NCBI RefSeq assembly: GCF_048323655.1
Contig: NZ_JBLUWW010000001.1
Location: forward strand, 1,169,962-1,233,961
DNA from: Salinimicrobium soli
GTDB taxonomy: Bacteria; Bacteroidota; Bacteroidia; Flavobacteriales; Flavobacteriaceae
DNA: 64,000 nucleotides
Direction: 5' to 3'
Shown here in pieces: positions 17,117 through 27,000 of this stretch. Made by a program: the position numbers and the translations under genes. Numbering within the stretch: the stretch's first letter is position 1; each line of letters opens with the position of its first letter. The notes under the pieces are model-generated. The model did not search any database and was not told where the DNA came from. It saw only the letters and a program-made list of their open reading frames with translations.

Positions 17117-18213
17117 AAAATTTACGGGTCATCATTTCCGGAGGCGGAACCGGCGGACATATTTTCCCGGCAATCTCTATTGCCAACGAAATAAAACTGC
17201 GCTATCCCACTGCCGAGATCCTTTTTGTAGGAGCTCAGGACCGGATGGAGATGGAAAAAGTACCGGAAGCAGGTTATAAGATCGAAGGGCTGTGGATAAG
17301 CGGAATTCAACGCAGATTAACTGCCAAAAATCTGCTTTTTCCCGTAAAATTGGTAAAGAGCCTTTGGAAGGCGCGTGATATAATTAAAAATTTTAAACCC
17401 GATGTAGTTATTGGGACCGGTGGTTTTGCCAGCGGACCATTACTGCAGATGGCAAACAGGGAAAATATTCCCACTCTAATTCAGGAGCAAAATTCCTATC
17501 CGGGAATTACCAACAAGCTTCTTGCAAAAGGAGCCGATAAAATTTGCACTGCTTATCCGGACATGGAGCGCTTCTTTCCTGCCGAAAAGCTAGTGCTCAC
17601 CGGAAATCCGGTGCGGCAGGATCTTCTGGATGTGGAGAAAAAGCGGGAAGAGGCACAAAAATTCTTCGGAATTGACCCAGAGAAAAAAACGGTGCTCGTA
17701 TTAGGCGGAAGCCTTGGCGCAAGAAAGATCAATGAACTGATAGAAGAGAACCTGCGGGATTTCGAAAAACACAACCTTCAGTTGATCTGGCAGACCGGAA
17801 GCCTTTATATAGAAGAATACGAGAAATACGGACAAAAAGAAGGCGTGCAAACTTTCGCTTTTTTGAAGCGCATGGATCTGGCATATGCGGCGGCAGATAT
17901 CATTATCTCCAGGGCAGGAGCCGGAACAGTTTCAGAACTGTGCATCGTGGGCAAACCGGTTTTGTTCATTCCGTCGCCCAATGTGGCTGAAGATCATCAA
18001 ACAAAAAATGCCATGGCGGTGGCTGAAAAAGATGCCGCAGTGGTGCTTTCGGAAAGTCATTTAGACCAGGCGTTCAAATCTATCTTTTTCCCACTGGTGG
18101 AAACAGAAGAAAAAATGCAAAGCCTGGCCAAAAATATCAAGAAACTGGAGAAACCATTCGCAACGGGCAATATTGTGAATGAAGTGGAGAAACTATTAAG
18201 TACAATGCATTAA
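17113..18213 (+). CDS. murG: UDP-GlcNAc:lipid I N-acetylglucosaminyltransferase MurG
   Basis: A membrane-associated GT28 enzyme converting lipid I to lipid II on the cytoplasmic face. The 366 residues show the N-terminal GGGTGGHIFPA, GTGGFASGP, EQNSYPGITNK and the C-terminal GGSLGARKIN and RAGAGTVSEL motifs for UDP-GlcNAc binding. It starts in the ATGA overlap with ftsW and directly abuts murC, with no spacer. Confidence 0.97.
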   Translation: MKNLRVIISGGGTGGHIFPAISIANEIKLRYPTAEILFVGAQDRMEMEKVPEAGYKIEGLWISGIQRRLTAKNLLFPVKLVKSLWKARDIIKNFKPDVVIGTGGFASGPLLQMANRENIPTLIQEQNSYPGITNKLLAKGADKICTAYPDMERFFPAEKLVLTGNPVRQDLLDVEKKREEAQKFFGIDPEKKTVLVLGGSLGARKINELIEENLRDFEKHNLQLIWQTGSLYIEEYEKYGQKEGVQTFAFLKRMDLAYAAADIIISRAGAGTVSELCIVGKPVLFIPSPNVAEDHQTKNAMAVAEKDAAVVLSESHLDQAFKSIFFPLVETEEKMQSLAKNIKKLEKPFATGNIVNEVEKLLSTMH

Positions 18214-19569
18214 ATGGGTCACTACGACAACATACAAAATGTCTATTTCATAGGCGTAGGCGGCATCGGGATGAGCGCCCTGGCTCGTTATTTTAACGCG
18301 CAGGGAAAGAACGTGGCTGGTTATGACCGTACCCATTCTGAGCTCACCCGGGAATTGGAGGCTGAAGGAATTCAGGTGATCACTTCTAATGAAGTAGAAG
18401 CCCTTCCGGAGGCATTTTTGGAAGATTCAGGATCCCTGATCGTTTATACTCCTGCTATACCAAAAGATCATCCGCAATACCTGCATTTTACGGCAGACAG
18501 TTACCGAATGGAGAAACGTGCCGTGGTACTTGGGAACCTCACAAAAGGGTATTTTACCCTGGCAGTCGCCGGTACCCATGGTAAGACAACTACCAGTACA
18601 ATGCTTGCCCATTTGCTAAAGTCCTGCGGTTATGAGATAACAGCTTTTTTAGGAGGTATAAGTGAAAATTACCACACAAATCTTCTGTTGGAAGGGAATA
18701 CTGCGATGGTGGTAGAGGCTGATGAATTTGACCGGTCCTTTCTACAGCTGGTGCCTAACCTGGCTGCCATTACCTCTATGGATGCTGATCATCTCGATAT
18801 TTATGGAGAAGACTCCCAGATAAAAGATTCGTTCAAGGCTTTCGCAGCCTTAGTGCCCGAAGATGGAAAATTATTCCATGCTTACGGACTGCCGTTGAAC
18901 GGTATCTCTATTGGTGTTGAGAATAATGCTGACATAAGTGCACAAAATGTGCAGGTCAAAAATGGCAGTTATCACTTTGATCTAAAAACACAAAATGGAA
19001 TTTACCCGGGCTTTAGTCTAAGTCTCCCCGGGAAACATAATTTACAGAATGCAGTTACAGCTTTGGCAATGGCAATGGAATTCGGTGCCCTCCCCGAGTT
19101 GCTTGCCAATGCTTTAGCTTCTTTTAAAGGCGTACAGCGCAGATTCTCCTACCGAATTAAGGAAGAGAACCTGGTGCTCATTGATGATTATGCGCACCAT
19201 CCTGCAGAAATAGCGGCCGTACATCAGGCGGTGCGCGAAATGCATCCCGGTAAAAAAGTACTGGCAGTTTTTCAGCCGCATCTTTTTAGCCGGACGAGGG
19301 ATTTTGCAGATGGTTTTGCAGAGAGCCTTTCGCTGTTTGACGAGCTGTTGTTGCTGGATATTTATCCGGCCCGTGAAGAACCGATTCCGGGAATTTCTTC
19401 GGAATGGCTGCTCAAAAAAGTAACAAATGAGATAAAAGAACTGGTGTCAAAAAACCGGCTTTCCGAAGTAATAAAACAAAAGCATCCTGAGGTTGTGATT
19501 GTTATGGGAGCCGGCGATATTGGTGAGGAAGTAGGTAAAATCACAAGAACGTTGAGAGGTGAAAATTAA
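18214..19569 (+). CDS. murC: UDP-MurNAc:L-alanine ligase MurC
   Basis: The first Mur ligase, adding L-alanine to UDP-MurNAc. The 451 residues carry the N-terminal GVGGIGMSALARYF, the P-loop AGTHGKTTTSTM (G120-K124 core), EADEFDRSF, MDADHLDIYG and the C-terminal DDYAHHPAEI and FQPHLFSRT motifs. It begins at the base after the murG stop and overlaps ftsQ by 11 bp. Confidence 0.97.
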   Translation: MGHYDNIQNVYFIGVGGIGMSALARYFNAQGKNVAGYDRTHSELTRELEAEGIQVITSNEVEALPEAFLEDSGSLIVYTPAIPKDHPQYLHFTADSYRMEKRAVVLGNLTKGYFTLAVAGTHGKTTTSTMLAHLLKSCGYEITAFLGGISENYHTNLLLEGNTAMVVEADEFDRSFLQLVPNLAAITSMDADHLDIYGEDSQIKDSFKAFAALVPEDGKLFHAYGLPLNGISIGVENNADISAQNVQVKNGSYHFDLKTQNGIYPGFSLSLPGKHNLQNAVTALAMAMEFGALPELLANALASFKGVQRRFSYRIKEENLVLIDDYAHHPAEIAAVHQAVREMHPGKKVLAVFQPHLFSRTRDFADGFAESLSLFDELLLLDIYPAREEPIPGISSEWLLKKVTNEIKELVSKNRLSEVIKQKHPEVVIVMGAGDIGEEVGKITRTLRGEN

Positions 19570-20275
19570 CTGGAATTACATAAAAACATTCTTGCTCATT
19601 GGCGCAGTGTTCGTTTTATTTGCATTCGCTGAAAAACGCAATAGCACCCGTGTTCTTTCGGAAGTAAACCTGCATTTTACCAACGACGAAAATCTCTATC
19701 TCACTGAGGAAGCGGTTAATAAATTGTTAATACAAAATGAAGTCCGCGTCAAGAGTGTAGGAAAAGAAACTTTAGATTTGAATAGGGTGGAGTCCCTGTT
19801 GGAGGCTCATGAAATGGTGGAAAATGCAGAAGTCTTCATGACCGTTGATGGAAAATTGGGGGCTGAAATAACCCAGCGCAAACCGCTTGCGAGGGTATTT
19901 GGGGAAAACACTTATTATATTGACAGACAAGGCCTTAAAATGCCACTTTCGGAATACTATTCTGCAAGAGTGCCATTGGTAGCCGGGATATCTGAAAAAC
20001 AACTGAAGGAAGTGCAGCCTTTGTTGAGTTATATCAACGAAGATGATTTCCTGAAGAAACATGTGACAGGTTTACAACGCCTGGAAGGTGGGAGGTATGA
20101 ACTGCAGCTTAGAAAACTCGACTTTGTAGTGTTTTTGGGTGCTGTGAATGACCTTGAAACAAAATTTAAAAATTTTAAGGCTTTTTATCTGAAAGCAATG
20201 AAGGATAAAAAACTGAATGCTTATACAAAGGTGGATCTACAATTTGGGAACCAGGTTGTATGCACTAAAAAGTAA
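19559..20275 (+). CDS. ftsQ: Cell division protein FtsQ
   Basis: A bitopic divisome protein, member of the FtsQLB complex. The 238 residues have a short cytoplasmic start, one membrane segment (about 9-25) and a periplasmic part with a POTRA-like segment (VNLHFTNDENLYLTEEAV...) followed by the FtsQ/DivIB beta domain (RKPLARVFGENTYYIDRQG). Sequence is typically divergent, but the position between murC and ftsA is diagnostic. GTG start, inside the murC 3' end. Confidence 0.92.
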   Translation: MKINWNYIKTFLLIGAVFVLFAFAEKRNSTRVLSEVNLHFTNDENLYLTEEAVNKLLIQNEVRVKSVGKETLDLNRVESLLEAHEMVENAEVFMTVDGKLGAEITQRKPLARVFGENTYYIDRQGLKMPLSEYYSARVPLVAGISEKQLKEVQPLLSYINEDDFLKKHVTGLQRLEGGRYELQLRKLDFVVFLGAVNDLETKFKNFKAFYLKAMKDKKLNAYTKVDLQFGNQVVCTKK

Positions 20276-20278
20276 ATT

Positions 20279-21622
20279 ATGGAACAAAACGACATCGCAG
20301 TAGGTTTAGATATAGGGACTACCAAGATTGTTGCCATGATAGGCCGTAAGAATGATTACGGTAAAATGGAAATTATTGGAATTGGAAAAGCCAAAAGTCT
20401 CGGTGTTCACCGGGGAGTAGTTAACAATATTACCCAGACCATCCAGTCTATTCAGCAGGCTATTCAGGAGGCCGAAGCAGACTCTGGTATGAAGATAAAT
20501 GATGTGGTGGTTGGTATTGCCGGGCAGCACATTCGCAGTCTGCAGCACAGCGACTATATCACCAGGCCTAATCCTGATGAGGTCATTGATGCCTCAGATA
20601 TTGAAACTCTGTGCAGCCAGGTGCATAAGCTGGTAATGCTTCCGGGGGAAGAGATAATCCACGTATTGCCACAGGAATTTAAGGTTGACGGCCAGGCAGA
20701 GATCAAAGAACCTATAGGAATGTATGGCGGAAGGCTGGAAGCGAATTTCCATGTTGTGGTTGGCCAGGTGTCATCTATCAGGAACGTGGGACGTTGTGTA
20801 AAAAGTGCCGGACTTAACGTGGCAGCAGTGACCCTGGAGCCATTAGCTTCAGCAAATGCGGTATTGAGCCAGGAAGAAAAAGAAGCCGGTGTGGCACTGG
20901 TGGATATTGGTGGAGGAACAACAGATCTTGCAATTTTTAAAGACGGAATTATTCGTCACACCGCCGTTATTCCTTTTGGAGGTGGTGTGATCACTGAAGA
21001 TATTAAAGAAGGTTGCTCCATCATCGAGAAACAGGCCGAGTTACTGAAAGTGAAATTCGGTTCGGCATGGCCGGGAGAAAACAAGGACAATGAGATTGTC
21101 TCTATTCCGGGATTACGTGGACGGGAGCCAAAGGAGATAACCTTAAAGAACCTTTCCAAGATCATTCACGCCAGGGTGGTTGAGATCATTGAGCAGGTTT
21201 ACCTGGAGATCAAGAACTACGGCCATGAAGAGCAGAAGAAAAAACTCATTGCCGGGATCGTTCTCACAGGCGGTGGTGCACAGTTAAAGCACATCAAGCA
21301 ACTAGTTGAATATATCACTGGGATGGATACCAGAATTGGCTATCCTAACGAACATCTTGCCGGGGACAGTGATGCTGAGACTACAAGTCCGGTTTACGCG
21401 ACTGCTGTGGGATTGGTGTTGAACAGCCTTGAGATCATCAAAAAGCATCCGGAGAAAGCAGCCGAAGAAGCAGTAGAGGAACAGTTGCCTCTTGAAAATG
21501 CTCCTTCTCATGAAGAAGGCGAAGAAGAAGTAGAAGAACAAGGCACGGTAAGTCAACCGCGCAGAACAATATTTGAAAAGTGGTTCGAAAAATTCAAGGA
21601 TTTTTTGGACAACGCCGAATAG
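20279..21622 (+). CDS. ftsA: Cell division protein FtsA
   Basis: An actin-like ATPase tethering FtsZ filaments to the membrane. The 447 residues show the phosphate-1 motif VGLDIGTTKI (8-17), the SHS2 (1C) domain, LVDIGGGTTDLAIF (phosphate 2), and the adenosine motif IVLTGGGAQLKHI. After residue 390 comes an acidic, low-complexity linker and the C-terminal amphipathic helix IFEKWFEKFKDFLDN, the expected membrane-targeting sequence. ftsZ follows after 73 bp. Confidence 0.97.
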   Translation: MEQNDIAVGLDIGTTKIVAMIGRKNDYGKMEIIGIGKAKSLGVHRGVVNNITQTIQSIQQAIQEAEADSGMKINDVVVGIAGQHIRSLQHSDYITRPNPDEVIDASDIETLCSQVHKLVMLPGEEIIHVLPQEFKVDGQAEIKEPIGMYGGRLEANFHVVVGQVSSIRNVGRCVKSAGLNVAAVTLEPLASANAVLSQEEKEAGVALVDIGGGTTDLAIFKDGIIRHTAVIPFGGGVITEDIKEGCSIIEKQAELLKVKFGSAWPGENKDNEIVSIPGLRGREPKEITLKNLSKIIHARVVEIIEQVYLEIKNYGHEEQKKKLIAGIVLTGGGAQLKHIKQLVEYITGMDTRIGYPNEHLAGDSDAETTSPVYATAVGLVLNSLEIIKKHPEKAAEEAVEEQLPLENAPSHEEGEEEVEEQGTVSQPRRTIFEKWFEKFKDFLDNAE

Positions 21623-21695
21623 CTTAAGCTACGGCCGAAATTATTACTATGGAAAAGAGAAAAAACAGAAGTAGAAAACCAGTAAAACAGAATTT

Positions 21696-23678
21696 ATGAG
21701 CAGCACAGAATTCGGAAACATTTCATTCGATCTCCCAAAGAATCAATCGAACGTAATCAAGGTTATTGGTGTAGGTGGAGGAGGAAGCAACGCGATCAAT
21801 CACATGTTCCAGCAAGGGATCAAAGGGGTTGATTTTGTGATTTGCAACACCGACGCTCAGGCTCTTGAAAACAGCCCCGTACCTAACAAGATCCAGTTAG
21901 GAGTAAGAGAAACCGAAGGTCTGGGTGCCGGAGCAGATCCCGAAATTGGTCGCAAAGCAGCTGAAGAGAGTTTTGACGACATCAAAGGCCTGCTCAATAC
22001 CAATACCAAAATGGTCTTTATCACCGCCGGAATGGGTGGTGGTACAGGAACCGGTGCAGCTCCAATTATTGCCAAACAGGCTAAGGACATGGGAATCCTT
22101 ACCGTTGGTATTGTAACCATTCCTTTTCAGTTTGAAGGAAAAACGAGAAATGAACAGGCTCAGCTGGGAGTCGAAAACCTGCGGAAGCATGTAGATTCGT
22201 TGATCGTTATCAATAACAATAAACTGCGTGAAGTATATGGAAACCTTGGATTCAAAGCCGGATTCTCAAAAGCTGATGAGGTACTGGCCACTGCTTCCAG
22301 GGGTATTGCCGAAGTAATTACTCACCATTATACTCAAAACATTGACTTGCGCGATGCCAAAACGGTATTGAGCAACAGTGGTACCGCCATAATGGGCTCT
22401 GCTCAGGCTTCGGGAGGGAACCGTGCCCAGGAAGCAATTTCCAAGGCTCTGGATTCTCCGCTGCTTAATGACAATAAGATCAATGGTGCCAAAAATGTAT
22501 TGCTGCTCATCATTTCAGGTTCCGAAGAGATCACCATTGATGAAATTGGAGAGATCAGTGACCATATTCAGGCTGAAGCCGGTCACAGCGCCAACATCAT
22601 CATGGGTGTGGGTGAAGACGAAAGTCTTGATGAAGCTATTTCGGTTACCATTATCGCCACGGGTTTTGACGTGGAACAACAAAATGACATTGTTAATACT
22701 GAAGCTAAAAAGATCATTCATACCCTGGAAGACGAGCAAAAGGCTGAGCATGAGCTGTCGCCTAAAAAGACTTCTTCCTCCTATGATACACCACTTCCAA
22801 AAAAGGAAGAAAAGATTGTACATACACTTTCTTTAGACGATGAGGAGGACGACCATCCAGCTGCGCCGGAAAGTAAATTTACTTCGGAAGAGATCCGGGA
22901 TATGCATGTGGACTATGAAGAGGTGAAACCTACTGAAGAGCCTGAATTCATTATTACAGATGCTGTGAAGGACATTGAGGTTACTGCTCCTGAAGTAGTG
23001 GAGCCAGAACCTCAGGAACAATTCATGTTCACTTTTGACTTTCCGAAGAATGCTGAGCCAGAGGTAAAGAAGACAGAACAGGTTCAATCAAAAACAGAAA
23101 ACAGGGAAGAAAGAAATACATCATCCGAGAAAAAGATCGTTTACGAACTAAGGGAAGAAGAGGTAGAAATGGAATTGCAACCGGAGAAAAAGCCGGTGCA
23201 GAAAAGCCAGAACGGAGAGATCAGATATTCTCTGGACGATTATATGCAGGTAGAGCAAATGCTAAAAAGTTCTCAACCTGTCAAGCCAAAACAGGAGCCA
23301 AAGCAGGAAGCTGAGCCGGAACTTAAGAGACCGGTGAGCAGAGAGCAGGAGCCTGTAAAATCTACTCCAAAACCTGAAGAGAAAAAGTCTGCCCCTGAAG
23401 AAGACATAGATCCTTTCAACAGCCCCATTAATGAAAGCCTGGTAAAAAGGGCTGCCGAGAGAAGGGCAAAAATGAAAGAATTCAACTATAAGTTCAGAAA
23501 TAGCATTCCGCGAATTGATGAGATCGAAAAACAGCCGGCCTACAAGCGTCAGGGAATTGACCTTGATAGTTCAAAACCGGGTGAGGAGCGATTATCCCGA
23601 ACCACTTTAGGTACCGGTGATGATGATGAAATAAGATTTAGGACAAACAATTCGTTCTTACATGATAATGTAGATTAA
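21696..23678 (+). CDS. ftsZ: Cell division GTPase FtsZ with long C-terminal linker
   Basis: A tubulin-like GTPase forming the division ring. The GTPase core (about 15-330) has GVGGGGSNA, the tubulin signature GGGTGTG at 114-120 and the synergy-loop NVDLRDA-like segment (NIDLRDAKTVL). At 660 residues it is much longer than E. coli FtsZ (383): residues about 340-600 form a Glu/Pro/Lys-rich disordered linker, and the end RFRTNNSFLHDNVD is a distinct C-terminal peptide rather than the proteobacterial DYLDIPAFL form. Long linkers are usual in Bacteroidota. A strong terminator follows. Confidence 0.97.
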   Translation: MSSTEFGNISFDLPKNQSNVIKVIGVGGGGSNAINHMFQQGIKGVDFVICNTDAQALENSPVPNKIQLGVRETEGLGAGADPEIGRKAAEESFDDIKGLLNTNTKMVFITAGMGGGTGTGAAPIIAKQAKDMGILTVGIVTIPFQFEGKTRNEQAQLGVENLRKHVDSLIVINNNKLREVYGNLGFKAGFSKADEVLATASRGIAEVITHHYTQNIDLRDAKTVLSNSGTAIMGSAQASGGNRAQEAISKALDSPLLNDNKINGAKNVLLLIISGSEEITIDEIGEISDHIQAEAGHSANIIMGVGEDESLDEAISVTIIATGFDVEQQNDIVNTEAKKIIHTLEDEQKAEHELSPKKTSSSYDTPLPKKEEKIVHTLSLDDEEDDHPAAPESKFTSEEIRDMHVDYEEVKPTEEPEFIITDAVKDIEVTAPEVVEPEPQEQFMFTFDFPKNAEPEVKKTEQVQSKTENREERNTSSEKKIVYELREEEVEMELQPEKKPVQKSQNGEIRYSLDDYMQVEQMLKSSQPVKPKQEPKQEAEPELKRPVSREQEPVKSTPKPEEKKSAPEEDIDPFNSPINESLVKRAAERRAKMKEFNYKFRNSIPRIDEIEKQPAYKRQGIDLDSSKPGEERLSRTTLGTGDDDEIRFRTNNSFLHDNVD

Positions 23679-23700
23679 AGAATAGTCCCCCCATTATTTT

Positions 23701-23737
23701 AAGCCCGAAACCAGCCCCCGGTTTCGGGTTTTTTTAT
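23701..23737 (+). terminator. Rho-independent terminator closing the dcw cluster
   Basis: The nine-base arms CCCGAAACC (23704-23712) and GGTTTCGGG (23720-23728) enclose a 7-nt loop and are followed by seven further Ts. It lies about 25 bp after the ftsZ stop. Confidence 0.9.
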
Positions 23738-24018
23738 GCCTTACCTCCAATCGAGTTCCATCGACAGGTCTGTATGAATTAAAGATATTAATTGAATTTA
23801 TAAGCTATTACATACAAAATGAGTAAATTAGGTTAACTAGTAAGATTTTCCACTGGTAAAATTTTATGTGGAAAAAGAACCGGAACCCCCCGCCGGTAGT
23901 AAAAATATGATCCAGACCTGGATTCTTGCCCCGTCATCCTCAAGACAGAATCAGGTGCTATTGAGGAAAAGGCGATTATTATTCATTAGAGTTACCCGAA
24001 AAGGTAATCTTAACAGAC
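23738..24018. other. Intergenic region before the sensor kinase
   Basis: About 280 bp, AT-rich in its first half. It contains an inverted-repeat-like TTAATTGAATT segment but no convincing TAnnTTTG promoter, RNA gene or short coding sequence. A frame starting at 23868 overlaps the kinase gene out of frame and looks spurious. Confidence 0.4.
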
Positions 24019-27000
24019 ATGAAAAAAGGGGCGGGAATAACTCTTCTTCAATCAATTTTATTATTTCTCCTCCTGGCATGTACTTCAGGAGAAGAGGAAC
24101 AGTACCATGAATTTGAACTCGTTCAGCCTATAGCCGCGCCCCAGGTCGTGCAACCTGGAGATTTCGAGGTGAATGACCTGGCTTCTTTTCCACCACCAAG
24201 ATCTGTACTTCTCAAAAATAGACCTGCACCAAAGAGATCTGAGGCAGATCATCACTTCAGCATGAAAAATTTCAACACCGGTGACGGGCTTGCCATGAGC
24301 AGTCTGCTCTGTGGTTTCAAGGATAAGGATGGTAACCTTTGGTTCGGGACAAACGGGAATGGAGTGAGTATGTATAATGGAAAGAACTTTATAACCTTTT
24401 CTTCCAGTTACGGCCTCATTCACAATTATATTCATACTGTTCAGCAGGACAAGGCGGGAAATTTATGGTTTGGCACCTATGGCGGAGCCAGTAAATATGA
24501 TGGCACCCATTTTATCAACTATACCACCGCTGACGGACTCATCGATAATGATGTCCATCAAATCCTGGAGGATTCCAAAGGGAGCATTTGGTTCGCTACT
24601 ATAAAAGGAATAAGCAGGTATGATCCTGGCGCAGATCAATTTATTAGTTATGGCAAGTCTACAGGATTGACAAATGTATTTATTGATGACATTCTTGAAG
24701 ATAAAGCAGGCAACCTTTGGTTCTCCGGAAATGGAGGCGTTTATCTCTATGACCCCGCTGCAGATGCTGCCGGCAGTAAAGCCTTTACAGATCTCTCAAA
24801 TAATTTGAAACTGAAGGGTGTAGTGGTAAATGATCTAATGGAAGATTCAAAAGGGAATTTTTGGATAGCGACTGAAAAATTTGTCTGTATATATGACCGG
24901 GATTCAGAAGAAGTAAGCGTCTTTAATACCGCAAACGGGTTGGTAGACGATTTTGTTTATAGTAGCACCGAAGACCGCAATGGCAATATCTGGATCGGCA
25001 CAAAAGGCGGTGTGTCAAAATATTCCCCGGTAACCGATACATTCATGAACCTCACCACAGAGAATGGTCTGACGGACAATACCGTCAGAAATATAACTGA
25101 AGATAAGGCCGGTAGCCTGTGGTTTGGCACCTATGGAGGTGGGCTGAATAAATTTGACGGAGAAAGTGTGGTTGAATACCGGGAAAAAGAAGGAGCATCC
25201 TGGAAGGCCGTATACGCTATTGCTGAAGATAAGAAAGGAGACCTATGGTTTTCGCCTGCAGACGGAGGAATTGTACAAATGAAAAGAGGGAAAAATCCTG
25301 GTCAAAAAAGCCATTTTATAAACTACACTACCGCGCAGGGATTACCGGATAATACCTTTTTGAATATGGTGGAGGACCATGCGGGAAATATGTGGTATGG
25401 AAGTGAAAAGGGACTTTGCAGGTTTGATGGGAAGCGTTTCAGCATATTCACGAAAGATCAGGGTCTGCCAGATGATGATATTGGAGCTCTAACTCTTGAT
25501 AGTAATGGGAATTTATGGATAGGTACTTTTGAAGGGGGCGTTTCCCTATTTAACGGCAGGTCATTTACCAATTTTAGCACAACACAGGGGCTGGCTCACA
25601 AAACGGTATGGGATATATTGGAAGACAGGGATGGAGTGATATGGGTTGCTACCCGTGGTGGATTGACGCGGTACGATGGCAACCGGATTATGAACTTCTA
25701 TGAGGAGCAAGGTCTTTCAGATAACAAATTATCAAAGGTCTTCCAGGATTCAAGAGGTAACTTACTTATAGGAACCTGGGGAGGCGGCCTCTCTGTGATA
25801 CGAAAAGAAAAGCTTGAAAAATTGAATTCTGAACAGGTTTTTCAGGATGATTATTCTCTTTTTGAAAAATTCACCACTACCAACGGTCTTTCTAATGACG
25901 TCATTTATTCGATCCTTGAAGACGAAAAGGGTAATATTATACTGGGAACCAATCTTGGCTTCACATTAATAAAAGGAGGAATAAGAGACGGAGCTGAAAT
26001 AGGCGGCTCGGGAATTGAGAATTATAACGAGAAAACCGGATATCCTATTAAAGATGTGAGCAACAATTTTAGTATGATCAAAGACCGCGAAGGCAAATTC
26101 TGGGTAGGAACGGGAGATAAGTTCCTTGGGTTCGATTACGCCCATGTCATCAGGGATTCTGTTCCCACCCCTCTTTTTCTTCAGAAACTTAAGATCAGGA
26201 ATAAAGAGATCAGCTGGCATAGCCTTGACTGGACCCGTAATAAGGAAGTAATTTCTCCGGGAATAGGCGAACCTGCATTCAAGGCGAACGAACTTTTGAT
26301 CTTCGGAAAACAACTGAATAAAAAGGAAAGGGATACTATGGTCAGTAACTTTAAGAAGGTGAAATTTTCTGGAGTGCGTCCTTTTTATCCTATTCCCGAA
26401 GACCTGGTGCTGCCCTTTTCTCAAAATGATATTGATATAGAATTTGTAGGAGTAGAGACATCCAGGCCGTTTCTGGTTGAATATCAATATAAATTGGAAG
26501 ATTACGATGATAACTGGTCTCCGGTCACTTTCACAAGTTTGGCAAGCTATGGAAATCTTCCGGAAGGAAATTATACCTTCCGCGTAAAAGCCAGGAATCC
26601 CAATGGTTTTTGGAGCGAGCCCGTCGATTATCCCTTGGAAGTGAGACCGCCCTGGTATCGTTCCTGGTATGCTTATGTGATGTATGTTTTTCTGTTTCTT
26701 GTAATGCTCTATTTTGTTGACCGCTATCAGCGGAACAGGGTTCTTTTTGAAGCCCGCCAAAAGGCAATCAAAAGGGAGCTTTTACACGCTCATGAGATCG
26801 AAGAGGCTTATAAAGAATTAAAGGCTACACAGGCACAATTGATCCATGCCGAAAAAATGGCTTCTCTGGGGGAATTGACGGCCGGGGTGGCGCATGAAAT
26901 TCAGAATCCGCTTAATTTCGTGACAAATTTTTCCGAAGTAAGTAAGGATCTGTTGGAGGAGGCAAAGGGAGAAATCGAAAAAGGAAACCTGGAAGAGGCA

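Noticed and set aside
23868..24110. 80-codon frame before the kinase
   Set aside because: Overlaps the kinase start out of frame and has no family-like or membrane features.
25966..26760. 264-codon frame antisense to the sensor kinase
   Set aside because: It lies fully inside a well-supported gene; the kinase frame has all domain motifs, and the antisense frame shows no family features.
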